This document shows positions 18,069 through 25,497 of a stretch of 47,894 nucleotides of DNA, piece by piece. Numbering within the stretch: position 1 is the first letter of the stretch; each line of letters begins with the position of its first letter. A program made the position numbers and the translations under genes. The notes below the pieces were generated by a model. It saw only the letters and a program-made list of their open reading frames with translations. It searched no databases and was not told where the DNA came from. Origin of the DNA: DAOUAM01 sp034433305 (GTDB lineage: Bacteria; Chloroflexota; Dehalococcoidia; Lucifugimonadales; DAOUAM01); contig DAOUAM010000104.1 in the NCBI GenBank assembly GCA_034433305.1, positions 1-47,894 of the forward strand, in the 5' to 3' direction.

Positions 18069-19379
18069 TTGGGGACTTCTGACACTACAGGGATAATCGC
18101 CGATGACCTGACCGGCGCCGTGGACACGGCGGGGGCCTTCGCGGCCCATGGCATCCCCGCCCTGGTGTGCCTTTCGCCTGCCCTGAAGCCCGACGTCGGC
18201 AGGTGGCCGGTCCTGTGCTACAACACCCGGACACGGAACCTTCCCAGTGCCGAGGTGGCGCGGGCCGCCGTGAGGGAAGCCACCCTGGGCCTGGTGGCCC
18301 TGGGCTGCCGCCGGCTGTACAAGAAGATTGACTCCACCCTGCGCGGCCACGTCGGGCAGGAGATAGCGGCGGCGCTGGAGGCGTTGGGCGCGGAGTGTGC
18401 CTTCGTGGCGCCGGCCTTCCCCGAGGCCGGCCGGACGCAGCGCCATGGCACGCTGTACGTGGGCGACAGGCCGCTGGCCCTCGCCTACGAGGGGCGCGAC
18501 CCCCTCAGCCCCGTCGCCTCGGCCTCTGTCCTGGAGCTGCTGTCCAGGCAGGCCGGGCGCTCGGTGGGCCTGGTACCCCTGTCCACCGTGGAGAAGGGCG
18601 AAAGCGCCATAGAGGCGGATGTCAGGGCGCTGCTGGGCCATGGCTGCACCCTGGTGTGCCTGGACGCCACGCGCCGCCAGCACCTGGACAGCATCGCCGG
18701 CGCTCTGCTGCATGGCTGCCCCCAGGGGTTGATGGCTGGCTCAGCGGGACTGGCCCACTCTGTGGCGGCCTGCCTGACGGAAGGCGGCCCGGCAGGCGCC
18801 GCGCCGACACCGACCTCTGGCCCCATCCTTCTGGTGGCTGGCAGCATCAATCCGGTGACGCAGGCGCAGCTCAGGCGCGTTGCGCTACTGCCTGGAGTGA
18901 AGCTGGTGCCCATGCGTGGCGCGGCGGTGCTGGGCGGCCCGGGACCAGGCCATGCAGAGGTAGAGCGCCTGCTGCGCGAGCTCGGCGCGGCCCTGGCATC
19001 GGGGCTGGATGTCGGCCTGTGCTGGGACGACCCCCAGGCCGTGCTGGCCGCCGTGGCCTCGGCCAGGGCTGGCGAGGCCGCGGACTACAGCGCCCGGCTG
19101 GAAGCGTTCCTGGGCAGGCTGATGGACGGGCTGCTGGACGCCGTCGCCATAGGTGGCCTGGTGCTGGCAGGCGGCGACACCGCCCATGGCGTCCTGGCCG
19201 GCGCCCGCGCCGATGGCATCGCCCTGGGTACGGAGGTACAGCCCGGTATCCTGCTGGGCACTATCATGGGCGGGCGCATGGACGGGAAGCCGGTGGCTAC
19301 CAAGGCGGGTGGCTTCGGCACGGAGGACTCATTGGCACAGGTCTTGCAGCACATGCGGGATGCCAGGGGCAGGGCCTGA
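18069..19379 (+). CDS. Four-carbon acid sugar kinase family protein (DUF1537, OtnK-like)
   Basis: The likely start is TTG at 18069, with AAAGG seven bases upstream, giving 436 residues; TTG 18000 and GTG 18027 are alternatives. The N-terminal motif GIIADDLTGAVDTAGAFAAHG is the signature of the family's sugar-binding domain. GGDTAHGVL and the GTIMGGRMDGKPVATKAGGFG stretch near the end belong to the nucleotide-binding domain. The family phosphorylates four-carbon acid sugars such as erythronate or threonate, usually beside a PdxA2-type dehydrogenase, which is absent here. It diverges from the CoA-transferase pair and is closed by a hairpin. Confidence 0.86.
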   Translation: MGTSDTTGIIADDLTGAVDTAGAFAAHGIPALVCLSPALKPDVGRWPVLCYNTRTRNLPSAEVARAAVREATLGLVALGCRRLYKKIDSTLRGHVGQEIAAALEALGAECAFVAPAFPEAGRTQRHGTLYVGDRPLALAYEGRDPLSPVASASVLELLSRQAGRSVGLVPLSTVEKGESAIEADVRALLGHGCTLVCLDATRRQHLDSIAGALLHGCPQGLMAGSAGLAHSVAACLTEGGPAGAAPTPTSGPILLVAGSINPVTQAQLRRVALLPGVKLVPMRGAAVLGGPGPGHAEVERLLRELGAALASGLDVGLCWDDPQAVLAAVASARAGEAADYSARLEAFLGRLMDGLLDAVAIGGLVLAGGDTAHGVLAGARADGIALGTEVQPGILLGTIMGGRMDGKPVATKAGGFGTEDSLAQVLQHMRDARGRA

Positions 19380-19396
19380 GGCGTGGCAAAATCAAG

Positions 19397-19421
19397 AGGG
19401 GCGGGCCACTGGCCCGCCCCT
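19397..19421. terminator. Bidirectional hairpin terminator
   Basis: An 11-bp stem (19397-19407 with 19411-19421) closes a 3-base loop ACT. It lies between the converging kinase gene and CHRD gene and can serve both. No strong T tract follows on either strand. Confidence 0.6.
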
Positions 19422-19480
19422 GCTATCGGCCCGGGAAAGCCGTCCTGGCTTTCACCGTGTCCTCCCGGCCTGAGAGCGGC

Positions 19481-20025
19481 CTAGTGGATTTGCCCGCGCA
19501 CCTCGCCGCCGGGGAAGTCGCCGGGGCCGGTGTTGATGTCGCCAACGCCGTCGTTTGTGTGTACGTTAGCATACGCCTCACCGCTGCGTATCTTGGCGAT
19601 GAGGTCATCGAAGCTGGCGACTCCGCCCGGGCACACGTCGGAGCTGGGCCGCGGGATGATATCGTCAGCCTCGATAACACCCTCGGCAATGACACCGTCG
19701 AGCCTGCCGCCACCGGGCGCCGCCGGGCCGTAGAGGAACGCCACAACCGGGCCATTGACGTCAGCCGCGCCACAGTGTATGTGCGCCGCCACCACGTTCT
19801 CGATGTTGGCGACGATAAGCTTGAACTCCAGGGAGGTGCCGTCGTCGCTTAGATGGAAGATGGCCTGGCCCTGGGCCTGGGTGTCCCTGGCCGGCACCTC
19901 GTTGTCCCCTGACAGGTGTGTGCGGAAGTTGCGGCTGTCCTGCCGTTGGCGCTGACTATGCCATAGCCGGTGAGAGACAGGACCAGCAGCGCCGCCGCCA
20001 GTGCTGGAATATAGAGCCTCTTCAC
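19481..20025 (-). pseudogene. CHRD-domain secreted protein, frameshifted behind its signal peptide
   Basis: A GTG at 20025 with a near-perfect AAGGAGGGG site opens a signal peptide (KRLYIPALAAALLVLSLTGYGIVSA). The CHRD domain, however, continues in another frame from about 19928 onward: FRTHLSGDNEVPARDTQAQG, then VANIENVVAAHIHCG and PGGEVRGQIH. Family members usually read '..NFR.HLSG', which would be restored by one extra A where the DNA reads gccgcaacttccgc (minus strand, near 19929-19931). So one base is missing, through mutation or sequencing error. CHRD domains occur in secreted proteins of unclear function. If translation starts at the internal GTG at 19897, the product lacks export signals. 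Confidence 0.8.
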
Positions 20026-20160
20026 GTGAGAACCCCTCCTTTTCGTTTCATTTAGCTTCCGTTTATCAGCAGTGCCCCTGTATGCAGGTATGTGCCGCCT
20101 GACCTCCTTTCTTCTCCATGCCTGGCCTGTCCTACAGGAGGCAAAGGGCCAGGGCCTGTA

Positions 20161-20196
20161 AGCAGTACAGGCGACCTGCAGGTCGCCTGTACTGCT
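20161..20196. repeat. Perfect 36-bp palindrome
   Basis: Bases 20161-20178 are the exact reverse complement of 20179-20196 with no spacer; the centre is CTGCAG. It lies 73 bases past the stop of the cupredoxin gene and 136 bases before the CHRD start, both on the minus strand. Without a T tract it is not a standard terminator. It could be an mRNA 3' barrier, a recombination scar or a protein site. Confidence 0.8.
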
Positions 20197-20268
20197 ATAC
20201 GCAACAGCTTTTGGTCTGGTTCATCAGGGCCGGCCAGGTGCGGGGCCGGCGGCTTGCCGTAGGCTGGT

Positions 20269-21480
20269 CTAGGCTATCTCGCGCCTCCTGTCGCCGCGCC
20301 GGACCAGCACACCACCGGCCAGTATAAGGCCCAGGGCCAGGGCGCCGGCTGCGGCAAGCACCAGCGGCGATGGCGCGGTGCCGCCCACGCTGGGAGGCTC
20401 CACCGGGTCGCCTGTCACGGTGATGGTGCCCACCATGCCCTGCGGCGCATGCAGGGCACAGAAGTAGGTGTACGTCCCTGGCTCAAGGAACCTCAGTGAG
20501 AACTGGCCCACCTGGAAGGATGGCGGCGCTGGTATTGCAGGATTGAGGCGCAGGCCAGAGTTGACCGGGCGGGTGCTGGTAAAAACGCTGTCCGCCGTGT
20601 AGATGATGGCCTTGGGATTGAACAGGAAGTTGGGCGGGCCGCCAGGCTGAGGCTCGGGGACTATTAGCTCTGGCGTCGGCTGGCCCTCAGGGATGAACAG
20701 CACGTTATGGGGAGAGCCGGTCATCTCCCACGACCAGGTAACCGTGTCGCCTGTGGATATGGTGAGTTCGGGCCTGTGGAAGTACATCAGCTCCGCTTTC
20801 TGGGTGCTGATGCCCGCCAGGACCTTATGCTCCCTGGAGCCGTCGGGCAGGGTAGTCACGGGCGCAGGCAGGCTGTCCAGGGAAGGCAACTGGCTGATGA
20901 ACTGCTGCTTTTCCGACTCCGCAATGTCCGCGTACACCTCGGGCGGGAAGGCGGGAGGCGCGTCCTGGGGTAGCACGGTGACGCTGCCCGTCATGAAGGG
21001 ATGGAGGGCGCAGAAGTAGGGGAAGGTCCCGGGCTGCGTGAACGTGAGGGAGTAGACGAACTGCTCGCCAGTCGGGGGAGGAAAGCCCGAGTTGAAATAG
21101 CCGGTGCCACCGTACTCCTGCCCGCCGCTGGGCAAGAATACCGCCGAATTGATTGCGATCTTTCCTCCTGGAAGGAACATGAAGTCGGCTGGCCTTTCCA
21201 TGTCAGGCGGCAGAAAGGTCACGGTATGAGGCTCCAGGAGAGTGAACTTCCAGTTGACCGTGTCGCCCACCTTGATGGTGACGTCCTGGGGCAGGAACGC
21301 CTGCACCTCCAGGCCATTGGCCTCGGGGTCCTCGAACCCGGCAAGGACGGTGTAGGTAGCCGCGGCCTGTTGCGGGCCAGCCGCAAGGGATGGCGCTGCC
21401 TGGCCAAACACAGCTACAGCCAGGCCGGCCAGTCCAGCTATGGCCGCCATGGCTTTCAGGTATGAACGGAGCTTCAACAC
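20269..21480 (-). CDS. Membrane-anchored protein with two cupredoxin (blue copper) domains
   Basis: The GTG start at 21480 gives 403 residues. A signal peptide covers about 1-34. Domain 1 (about 45-172) has copper ligands H85 (LLEPHTVTF), C157, H160 and M163 (YFCALHPFMTG). Domain 2 (about 215-357) has H258 (GSPHNVLF), C341, H344 and M349 (YFCALHAPQGMVG). Each set is complete for a type 1 copper site, although the C-to-M loops differ in length. A Pro-rich stretch leads to a C-terminal helix (372-393) and a basic tail. It therefore faces outward, tethered to the membrane, and may carry electrons or store copper. It has its own promoter, covered by an inverted repeat. Confidence 0.9.
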   Translation of the reverse strand: MLKLRSYLKAMAAIAGLAGLAVAVFGQAAPSLAAGPQQAAATYTVLAGFEDPEANGLEVQAFLPQDVTIKVGDTVNWKFTLLEPHTVTFLPPDMERPADFMFLPGGKIAINSAVFLPSGGQEYGGTGYFNSGFPPPTGEQFVYSLTFTQPGTFPYFCALHPFMTGSVTVLPQDAPPAFPPEVYADIAESEKQQFISQLPSLDSLPAPVTTLPDGSREHKVLAGISTQKAELMYFHRPELTISTGDTVTWSWEMTGSPHNVLFIPEGQPTPELIVPEPQPGGPPNFLFNPKAIIYTADSVFTSTRPVNSGLRLNPAIPAPPSFQVGQFSLRFLEPGTYTYFCALHAPQGMVGTITVTGDPVEPPSVGGTAPSPLVLAAAGALALGLILAGGVLVRRGDRRREIA

Positions 21481-21508
21481 ATCTCTTACCCCCTGCTATT
21501 ATTGGGAC

Positions 21509-21533
21509 GCAGGGCATTATAGCACTGCCCTGC
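21509..21533. promoter_or_regulatory. Operator-like inverted repeat over the cupredoxin promoter
   Basis: Perfect 8-bp arms GCAGGGCA (21509-21516) and TGCCCTGC (21526-21533) are separated by 9 bases and overlap the -10 box and part of the spacer. Binding of a dimer here would block RNA polymerase. The regulator is not in view; a copper- or redox-responsive factor is only a guess. Confidence 0.55.
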
Positions 21534-21543
21534 TATGACTCAA
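21516..21543 (-). promoter_or_regulatory. Promoter of the cupredoxin gene
   Basis: On the minus strand TTGAGT (21538-21543) and a consensus TATAAT (21516-21521) are 16 bases apart, about 36 bases before the GTG start. Confidence 0.65.
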
Positions 21544-21622
21544 GGCTACTTTTCCCAATGTTTCCCTGGCTTTTGCCTGTGGCGGCCGGCCACAGGCCTG
21601 ACCAGCTCACCTGGCCCCTCCC

Positions 21623-21651
21623 TTGCCTGTGGCCTGACAGCCCCGTATAAT
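21623..21651 (+). promoter_or_regulatory. Promoter of the 2-hydroxyacid dehydrogenase gene
   Basis: TTGCCT (21623-21628) and consensus TATAAT (21646-21651) are 17 bases apart, 53 bases before the ATG. It diverges from the cupredoxin promoter about 100 bases away. Confidence 0.65.
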
Positions 21652-21703
21652 CATCCTGCCCACCAGGGCAGAAGGGCCTCATACGTTGGACGAGGAGGAG
21701 CAA

Positions 21704-22678
21704 ATGAGCGGCAAGATAGTACTGCTGGCCCCCAACAACAGCCAGCTTGCTAATTTCCAGAAAGCGGCCCCAGAGGGTGTCCAGATTACCTGGGTGAACT
21801 CCACGGTGCCCCCGAACGTAAAGGCCCAGCAACTCAAGGAAGCCGTGGCCGTCATTGCAATGCCCTCGGAGTTCCCGGTGGAGCTGGCCAGGGCCTGCCC
21901 AAACCTCAAGCTGGTGCAGGTCACCAGCGCCGGCACCGACCGCATAGATGTCCAGGCGCTGGGCGAGCTGGGGATCAAGGTCGCCAACAACGGCGGCGGC
22001 AATGCTGTCGCCGTGGCCGAGCATACTATCGCCCTCATGGTGGGCACCTTCCGCAAGCTGCAGTTGCAGTTCCAGAGCGTCAAGGACCGCAAGTGGGCCG
22101 GCGACATCCGCGCCCGGTGGCACTCCCAGTCCCACGAGCTTTCTGGCAAGACAGTGGGCATCATCGGCTTCGGGCGCATCGGCCAGCGGGTGGCGCGACG
22201 GCTCCAGGGCTGGGAGTGCAGCATCCTCTACCACGACGTCGTGAACTTTCCCAGGGAGCTGGAGGAGGAGCTGCACGTCACCAGGGTGCCCAGGGACGAG
22301 CTCCTGCGGAGGTCGGACGTTGTCACCCTGCACGTGCCGCTGACTCGCCGCACCCGCCACATGATCAGCGACCGCGAGTTCGACATGATGAAGCCCACGG
22401 CCATCCTCATCAACGCCTGCCGTGGCCCCGTGGTGGACGAGGCCGCGCTGGTCAGGGCGCTGAAGGCAGGCAAGATCGCCGCCGCCGGAGTGGATGTGCT
22501 GCAGGAGGAGCCAACGCCAGCCGAGAACCCGCTGCTGGACATGGACAACGTTCTGGTAACGCCTCACCTGGCCGGCATGACGGCGGAGTCTGGTGAAAAG
22601 AGCCGTGCCTTCGCCGTCCAGAATGCTGTGAGAGTCCTGAGGGGCGAGGAGCCGGAGTCGGTCATCCTGCCTGACTAG
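21704..22678 (+). CDS. D-isomer specific 2-hydroxyacid dehydrogenase
   Basis: The ATG at 21704 follows GAGGAGGAG; a TTG six codons earlier is rejected. The 324-residue protein oxidises or reduces 2-hydroxy/2-oxo acids with NAD(P). The Rossmann motif is VGIIGFGRIGQRVARR. The catalytic Arg lies in NACRGPVVDEAALV, the Glu in DVLQEEPTPAENPL and the His in VTPHLAGMT. The substrate (for example phosphoglycerate, hydroxypyruvate or glyoxylate) cannot be told. It has its own promoter and stands alone. Confidence 0.92.
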   Translation: MSGKIVLLAPNNSQLANFQKAAPEGVQITWVNSTVPPNVKAQQLKEAVAVIAMPSEFPVELARACPNLKLVQVTSAGTDRIDVQALGELGIKVANNGGGNAVAVAEHTIALMVGTFRKLQLQFQSVKDRKWAGDIRARWHSQSHELSGKTVGIIGFGRIGQRVARRLQGWECSILYHDVVNFPRELEEELHVTRVPRDELLRRSDVVTLHVPLTRRTRHMISDREFDMMKPTAILINACRGPVVDEAALVRALKAGKIAAAGVDVLQEEPTPAENPLLDMDNVLVTPHLAGMTAESGEKSRAFAVQNAVRVLRGEEPESVILPD

Positions 22679-22903
22679 TACTGTGTCAACTTGAATTTGA
22701 CGGAGCGTTTCCCCCTCACCCCTTCGGCAGGCCCAGGGCAGGCTTGGTCCTCTTCCGCCAGGGGAGAGGAGATACTCCTTCTCCCTTGATGGGAGAAGGT
22801 TGGGATGAGGGTGAAGCCCTTCATCAGTCAGCGCCCCCTTTGGAAAGAGCTAGAGAGTGGGCTGGATGCAGCGCCGATGTGCATCCCGCCGGGTGTGAGC
22901 GCA
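22679..22903. repeat. Degenerate GC-rich repeat region
   Basis: This short gap holds fragments of dispersed repeat types: CCCCCTCACCCCTTCGGCAG near 22711 and GGGATGAGGGTG near 22802, partly complementary to each other, around a purine-rich GGGGAGAGGAG stretch. No gene is seen. Confidence 0.45.
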
Positions 22904-23326
22904 ATGTTCAGGTACTTTGGCATTGCCGAGCTGGCTATAGTGGTGTCCGACATAAAGCGCTCGAAAGTATTCTACGTGGACATCCTGGGCTTTGAGCCGA
23001 CCAGCCACGATGTGGGCGAGCGGGCGTGCATCCTGAGGGTCGGCAAGGACCGTTACCTGGGGCTGTGGGAGCCGGGCGCCTGGCACAGCAAGTACCTGTC
23101 GCCGGAGCGTAGCGCCAGGTACTTCGGCCAGCAGGTCGCGCCGGCCCATCCAGTCTTCGCCATTCACCAGGACGACGTGCCGGCGCTGGCCCGACGCCTG
23201 CGCCAGGCGGGCTACAGCGTGGACGGCCCCATGCCCCACTCCGACGGCTCCCTCCACCTCTACGTGCTGGACCCCGATAACCACGCCCTGGAGTTCTGGG
23301 GCTGGAGGGAGGGCCGGGAGCTGTAG
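22904..23326 (+). CDS. VOC-superfamily (glyoxalase/dioxygenase-like) protein
   Basis: I place the start at ATG 22904 (MFRYFGIAELAIVVSDI), where the fold begins; a GTG three codons earlier is possible, and the longer frame from 22805 runs into repeat DNA. The 140-residue protein has the paired beta-alpha-beta-beta-beta modules of the VOC fold, with KVFYVDILGFEP in the first half and LHLYVLDPDNHALEFWG in the second. The usual first metal histidine is replaced by Glu (AELAIVV). The family includes lyases, isomerases and dioxygenases; the reaction is unknown. Confidence 0.8.
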   Translation: MFRYFGIAELAIVVSDIKRSKVFYVDILGFEPTSHDVGERACILRVGKDRYLGLWEPGAWHSKYLSPERSARYFGQQVAPAHPVFAIHQDDVPALARRLRQAGYSVDGPMPHSDGSLHLYVLDPDNHALEFWGWREGREL

Positions 23327-23478
23327 CCCTTCCCTGCCCTGGCGGCACAGATGCGGCCTGCCTGCGCGGCCACTGTCATTTCCCGCCTCTCGGTTCCTTC
23401 TGCTGTACCGACATGCTATACTTCCTGCGGCAAAACACACTGGCGCCGCCGAGCGCCATGGCTCCACAGGAGTTGTAA

Positions 23479-23700
23479 ATGCTACCGCACGTGTCCAGGT
23501 TCGGCATCTACCTCAACCCCAGGGAGCGAAAGGTAGTGCGTATCACCTCGCCCTACTGGTTCCCTGAGCCGCCGGACTGGGTGTACGTCACCAGTGAGGT
23601 CAACGCCTCGCTGCTCAAGGTGCGCCAGGTCATACGGGAGAAGGGCCTGGCCGACAGTCCCGACGCGGTCACCTGGGGGCGCATACCGCTTAAAGATTAG
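23479..23700 (+). CDS. Small protein of unknown function
   Basis: The ATG has AGGAG seven bases upstream, and a TATACT box (23417-23422) suggests its own promoter. The 73-residue product is soluble and moderately basic, with 'YWFPEPPDWVYVTSEVNASLL' in the middle and no membrane segment or metal motif. I recognise no family. Good ribosome spacing and coding-like composition support a real gene. Confidence 0.65.
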   Translation: MLPHVSRFGIYLNPRERKVVRITSPYWFPEPPDWVYVTSEVNASLLKVRQVIREKGLADSPDAVTWGRIPLKD

Positions 23701-23829
23701 TGGTGATGTGCTAAAATGCTCTGGAGCTTTCGGTCACAGGTCCATCTCAGGCCAGCATAAGCCGGTCACGGCTTGGGAAGACAAGCCGCCGGGCCTGCCA
23801 GAGACGTCATTACAACTGAAAAGGCCCCG

Positions 23830-25167
23830 ATGCAGCAACGGTCAGACATAGCGTCGCCCCGTCGCTGGCCGCGGCCCAGCTTGCCGCCAGCGCTGAAGTA
23901 CCCTGCGTACCGGGACTTCTGGTTCGGCATGCTAGCCTCGGTGAGCGGCTTCCAGGTGCTCCAGGCCAGCCAGTTCTGGCTCGTCCACACCCTGGAGGAC
24001 TCGCCCCTGTTCCTGGGCTACGTGGGCGCCGCCAATGCCATCCCCGCCATACTGCTGAACCTCTTCGGCGGCGTCTTCGCCGACAAGCTGGACAAGCGCC
24101 GGCTCATAGTCATTACTCAGACCACCACCGCGGCGCTGGTCGCCCTCCTGGCCACGCTTACGCTGCTGGGCGTCGTCCAGGTGTGGCACGTGCTGGCCAT
24201 CGCCTTCGTCACCGGCGCGGTTAACGCCTTCGACCAGCCCGCCCGCCAGGCACTCTACCCCCACCTGATAGACCGCAAGGTGATGATGAGCGCCGTCGCC
24301 CTGAACTCCTCCATCTGGCAGGGCACGCGCATCGTGGCGCCGGCCGTGGCCGGCATAATCATAGGCACCGCCGGCACCGCCGCGTCCATGTACCTGGCAG
24401 GGGTGGGGTTCCTGGCCATGGCCGCGGTGATTTACCGCCTCAGGGTCCCCAGGATCGAGCAGGGGGCCAGGGGCACCGCCGCCCAGGACATCCTGGAAGG
24501 CGTCAGGTTCATCCGGGACAACTCCATATTCTCCTTCCTCATAAGCATGACCTTCTTCAACAGCTTCTTCGGCATGGGGTACATCGTGCTCATGCCCGAG
24601 TTTGTCGTGGACGTGCTGGGCAAGGGGCCTGGCGCCTATGGGACGCTGCTCAGCGCCAGCGGTGTCGGCGCCCTGCTGGTCACCCTGTGGATGGGGACGA
24701 AGGGCAACGTCCGGCGCAAGGGCTTGCTGCTGGTGGGCGGCGCCACCATGTTCGGGATTTCGGTGGCCACCTTTGCCCTGACGTCAGAGCTCATCGGCTC
24801 TTACCTGCTGGCGCTGGCGCTGATGTTCGCCAACGGCGTCTTCAACTCCACCTACATGATTTCCATCATGAGCTCGCTGCAGGTGATGGTGCCGGACCGC
24901 ATGCGGGGCCGGGTCATGGGCTTCTACGGGATGACCTACAACATCATGCCCCTGGGCGGCATGCAGGCGGGCGCCATCGCCAACTTCGTCGGCGCGCCAT
25001 CTGCCATCGCCATCGGCGGGCTGCTGGTGAGCGCCTTCGCCCTTGGCCCGGCGCTGGTCAACAGCAAGGTGCGCAACCTGGGCGCCCTGGTGGGCCAGGC
25101 AGAGGCGGCGCTGGCCGCGTCCCGGGCGACTTCACCCGCTGCGGCCTCCGCGCAGGGGGACAACTAG
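23830..25167 (+). CDS. MFS transporter, EntS/MFS_3-like exporter
   Basis: The ATG at 23830 (AAAAGG upstream) gives 445 residues; the frame extends to a TTG at 23773 without support. About twelve hydrophobic helices are visible. The loop after helix 2 reads GGVFADKLDKRRLIV, the conserved MFS motif A, and it is preceded by ALKYPAYRDFWFGMLASVSGFQV, typical of the MFS_3 group that exports siderophores, drugs or macrolides. RMRGRVMGFYGMTYNIMPLGGMQAG in the C-terminal half is also characteristic. The substrate is unknown. Confidence 0.88.
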   Translation: MQQRSDIASPRRWPRPSLPPALKYPAYRDFWFGMLASVSGFQVLQASQFWLVHTLEDSPLFLGYVGAANAIPAILLNLFGGVFADKLDKRRLIVITQTTTAALVALLATLTLLGVVQVWHVLAIAFVTGAVNAFDQPARQALYPHLIDRKVMMSAVALNSSIWQGTRIVAPAVAGIIIGTAGTAASMYLAGVGFLAMAAVIYRLRVPRIEQGARGTAAQDILEGVRFIRDNSIFSFLISMTFFNSFFGMGYIVLMPEFVVDVLGKGPGAYGTLLSASGVGALLVTLWMGTKGNVRRKGLLLVGGATMFGISVATFALTSELIGSYLLALALMFANGVFNSTYMISIMSSLQVMVPDRMRGRVMGFYGMTYNIMPLGGMQAGAIANFVGAPSAIAIGGLLVSAFALGPALVNSKVRNLGALVGQAEAALAASRATSPAAASAQGDN

Positions 25168-25227
25168 CCGGTCACGCCGCTGGAGGTGGCAGAGGCCCGG
25201 GGAACTATCTCCTTCTTGCCTGGCCTG

Positions 25228-25255
25228 TTCCCTTCCGGCGCCTGCCTGGTATAAA
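25228..25255 (+). promoter_or_regulatory. Possible promoter of the GatC-like/amidase pair
   Basis: TATAAA (25250-25255) lies 16 bases after a poor -35 box (TTCCCT). It stands 45 bases upstream of the GatC-like ATG, which has a strong AGGAGGT ribosome site. Confidence 0.35.
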
Positions 25256-25299
25256 CTGACAGCCACCGGAGTTGCAGTCCCATCAGGAGGTACAGGTAT

Positions 25300-25497
25300 A
25301 TGGCGGGCCCCAGAATCTCCAGAGAGACCCTGCGGGCGCTGGCGGACATGGCCGGCCTGCGTATCAGCGACGAAAAGCTGGATGAGCTGCTGCCTCAGGT
25401 GCAGCGGACGCTCAACAGCATGGCCGAGCTGGACGCTCTGGACCTGAAGGACGTGGAGCCAGCCGTGGTGTTCCTGCCCGGGAGGAGCGAGCCATGA
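25300..25497 (+). CDS. GatC-like small subunit (AtzG-type)
   Basis: The 65-residue protein resembles GatC in its N-terminal helices (ISRETLRALADMAGLRISDEKLDELLPQVQ) and in its LNSMAELDALDLKDVEPA stretch, but it is shorter than standard GatC (about 95). Its stop overlaps the start of the following amidase by 4 bases (ATGA), so the two are translationally coupled and likely form a complex. A GatC-like small protein paired with an amidase and no GatB is the arrangement of AtzG with AtzE. Confidence 0.75.
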   Translation: MAGPRISRETLRALADMAGLRISDEKLDELLPQVQRTLNSMAELDALDLKDVEPAVVFLPGRSEP

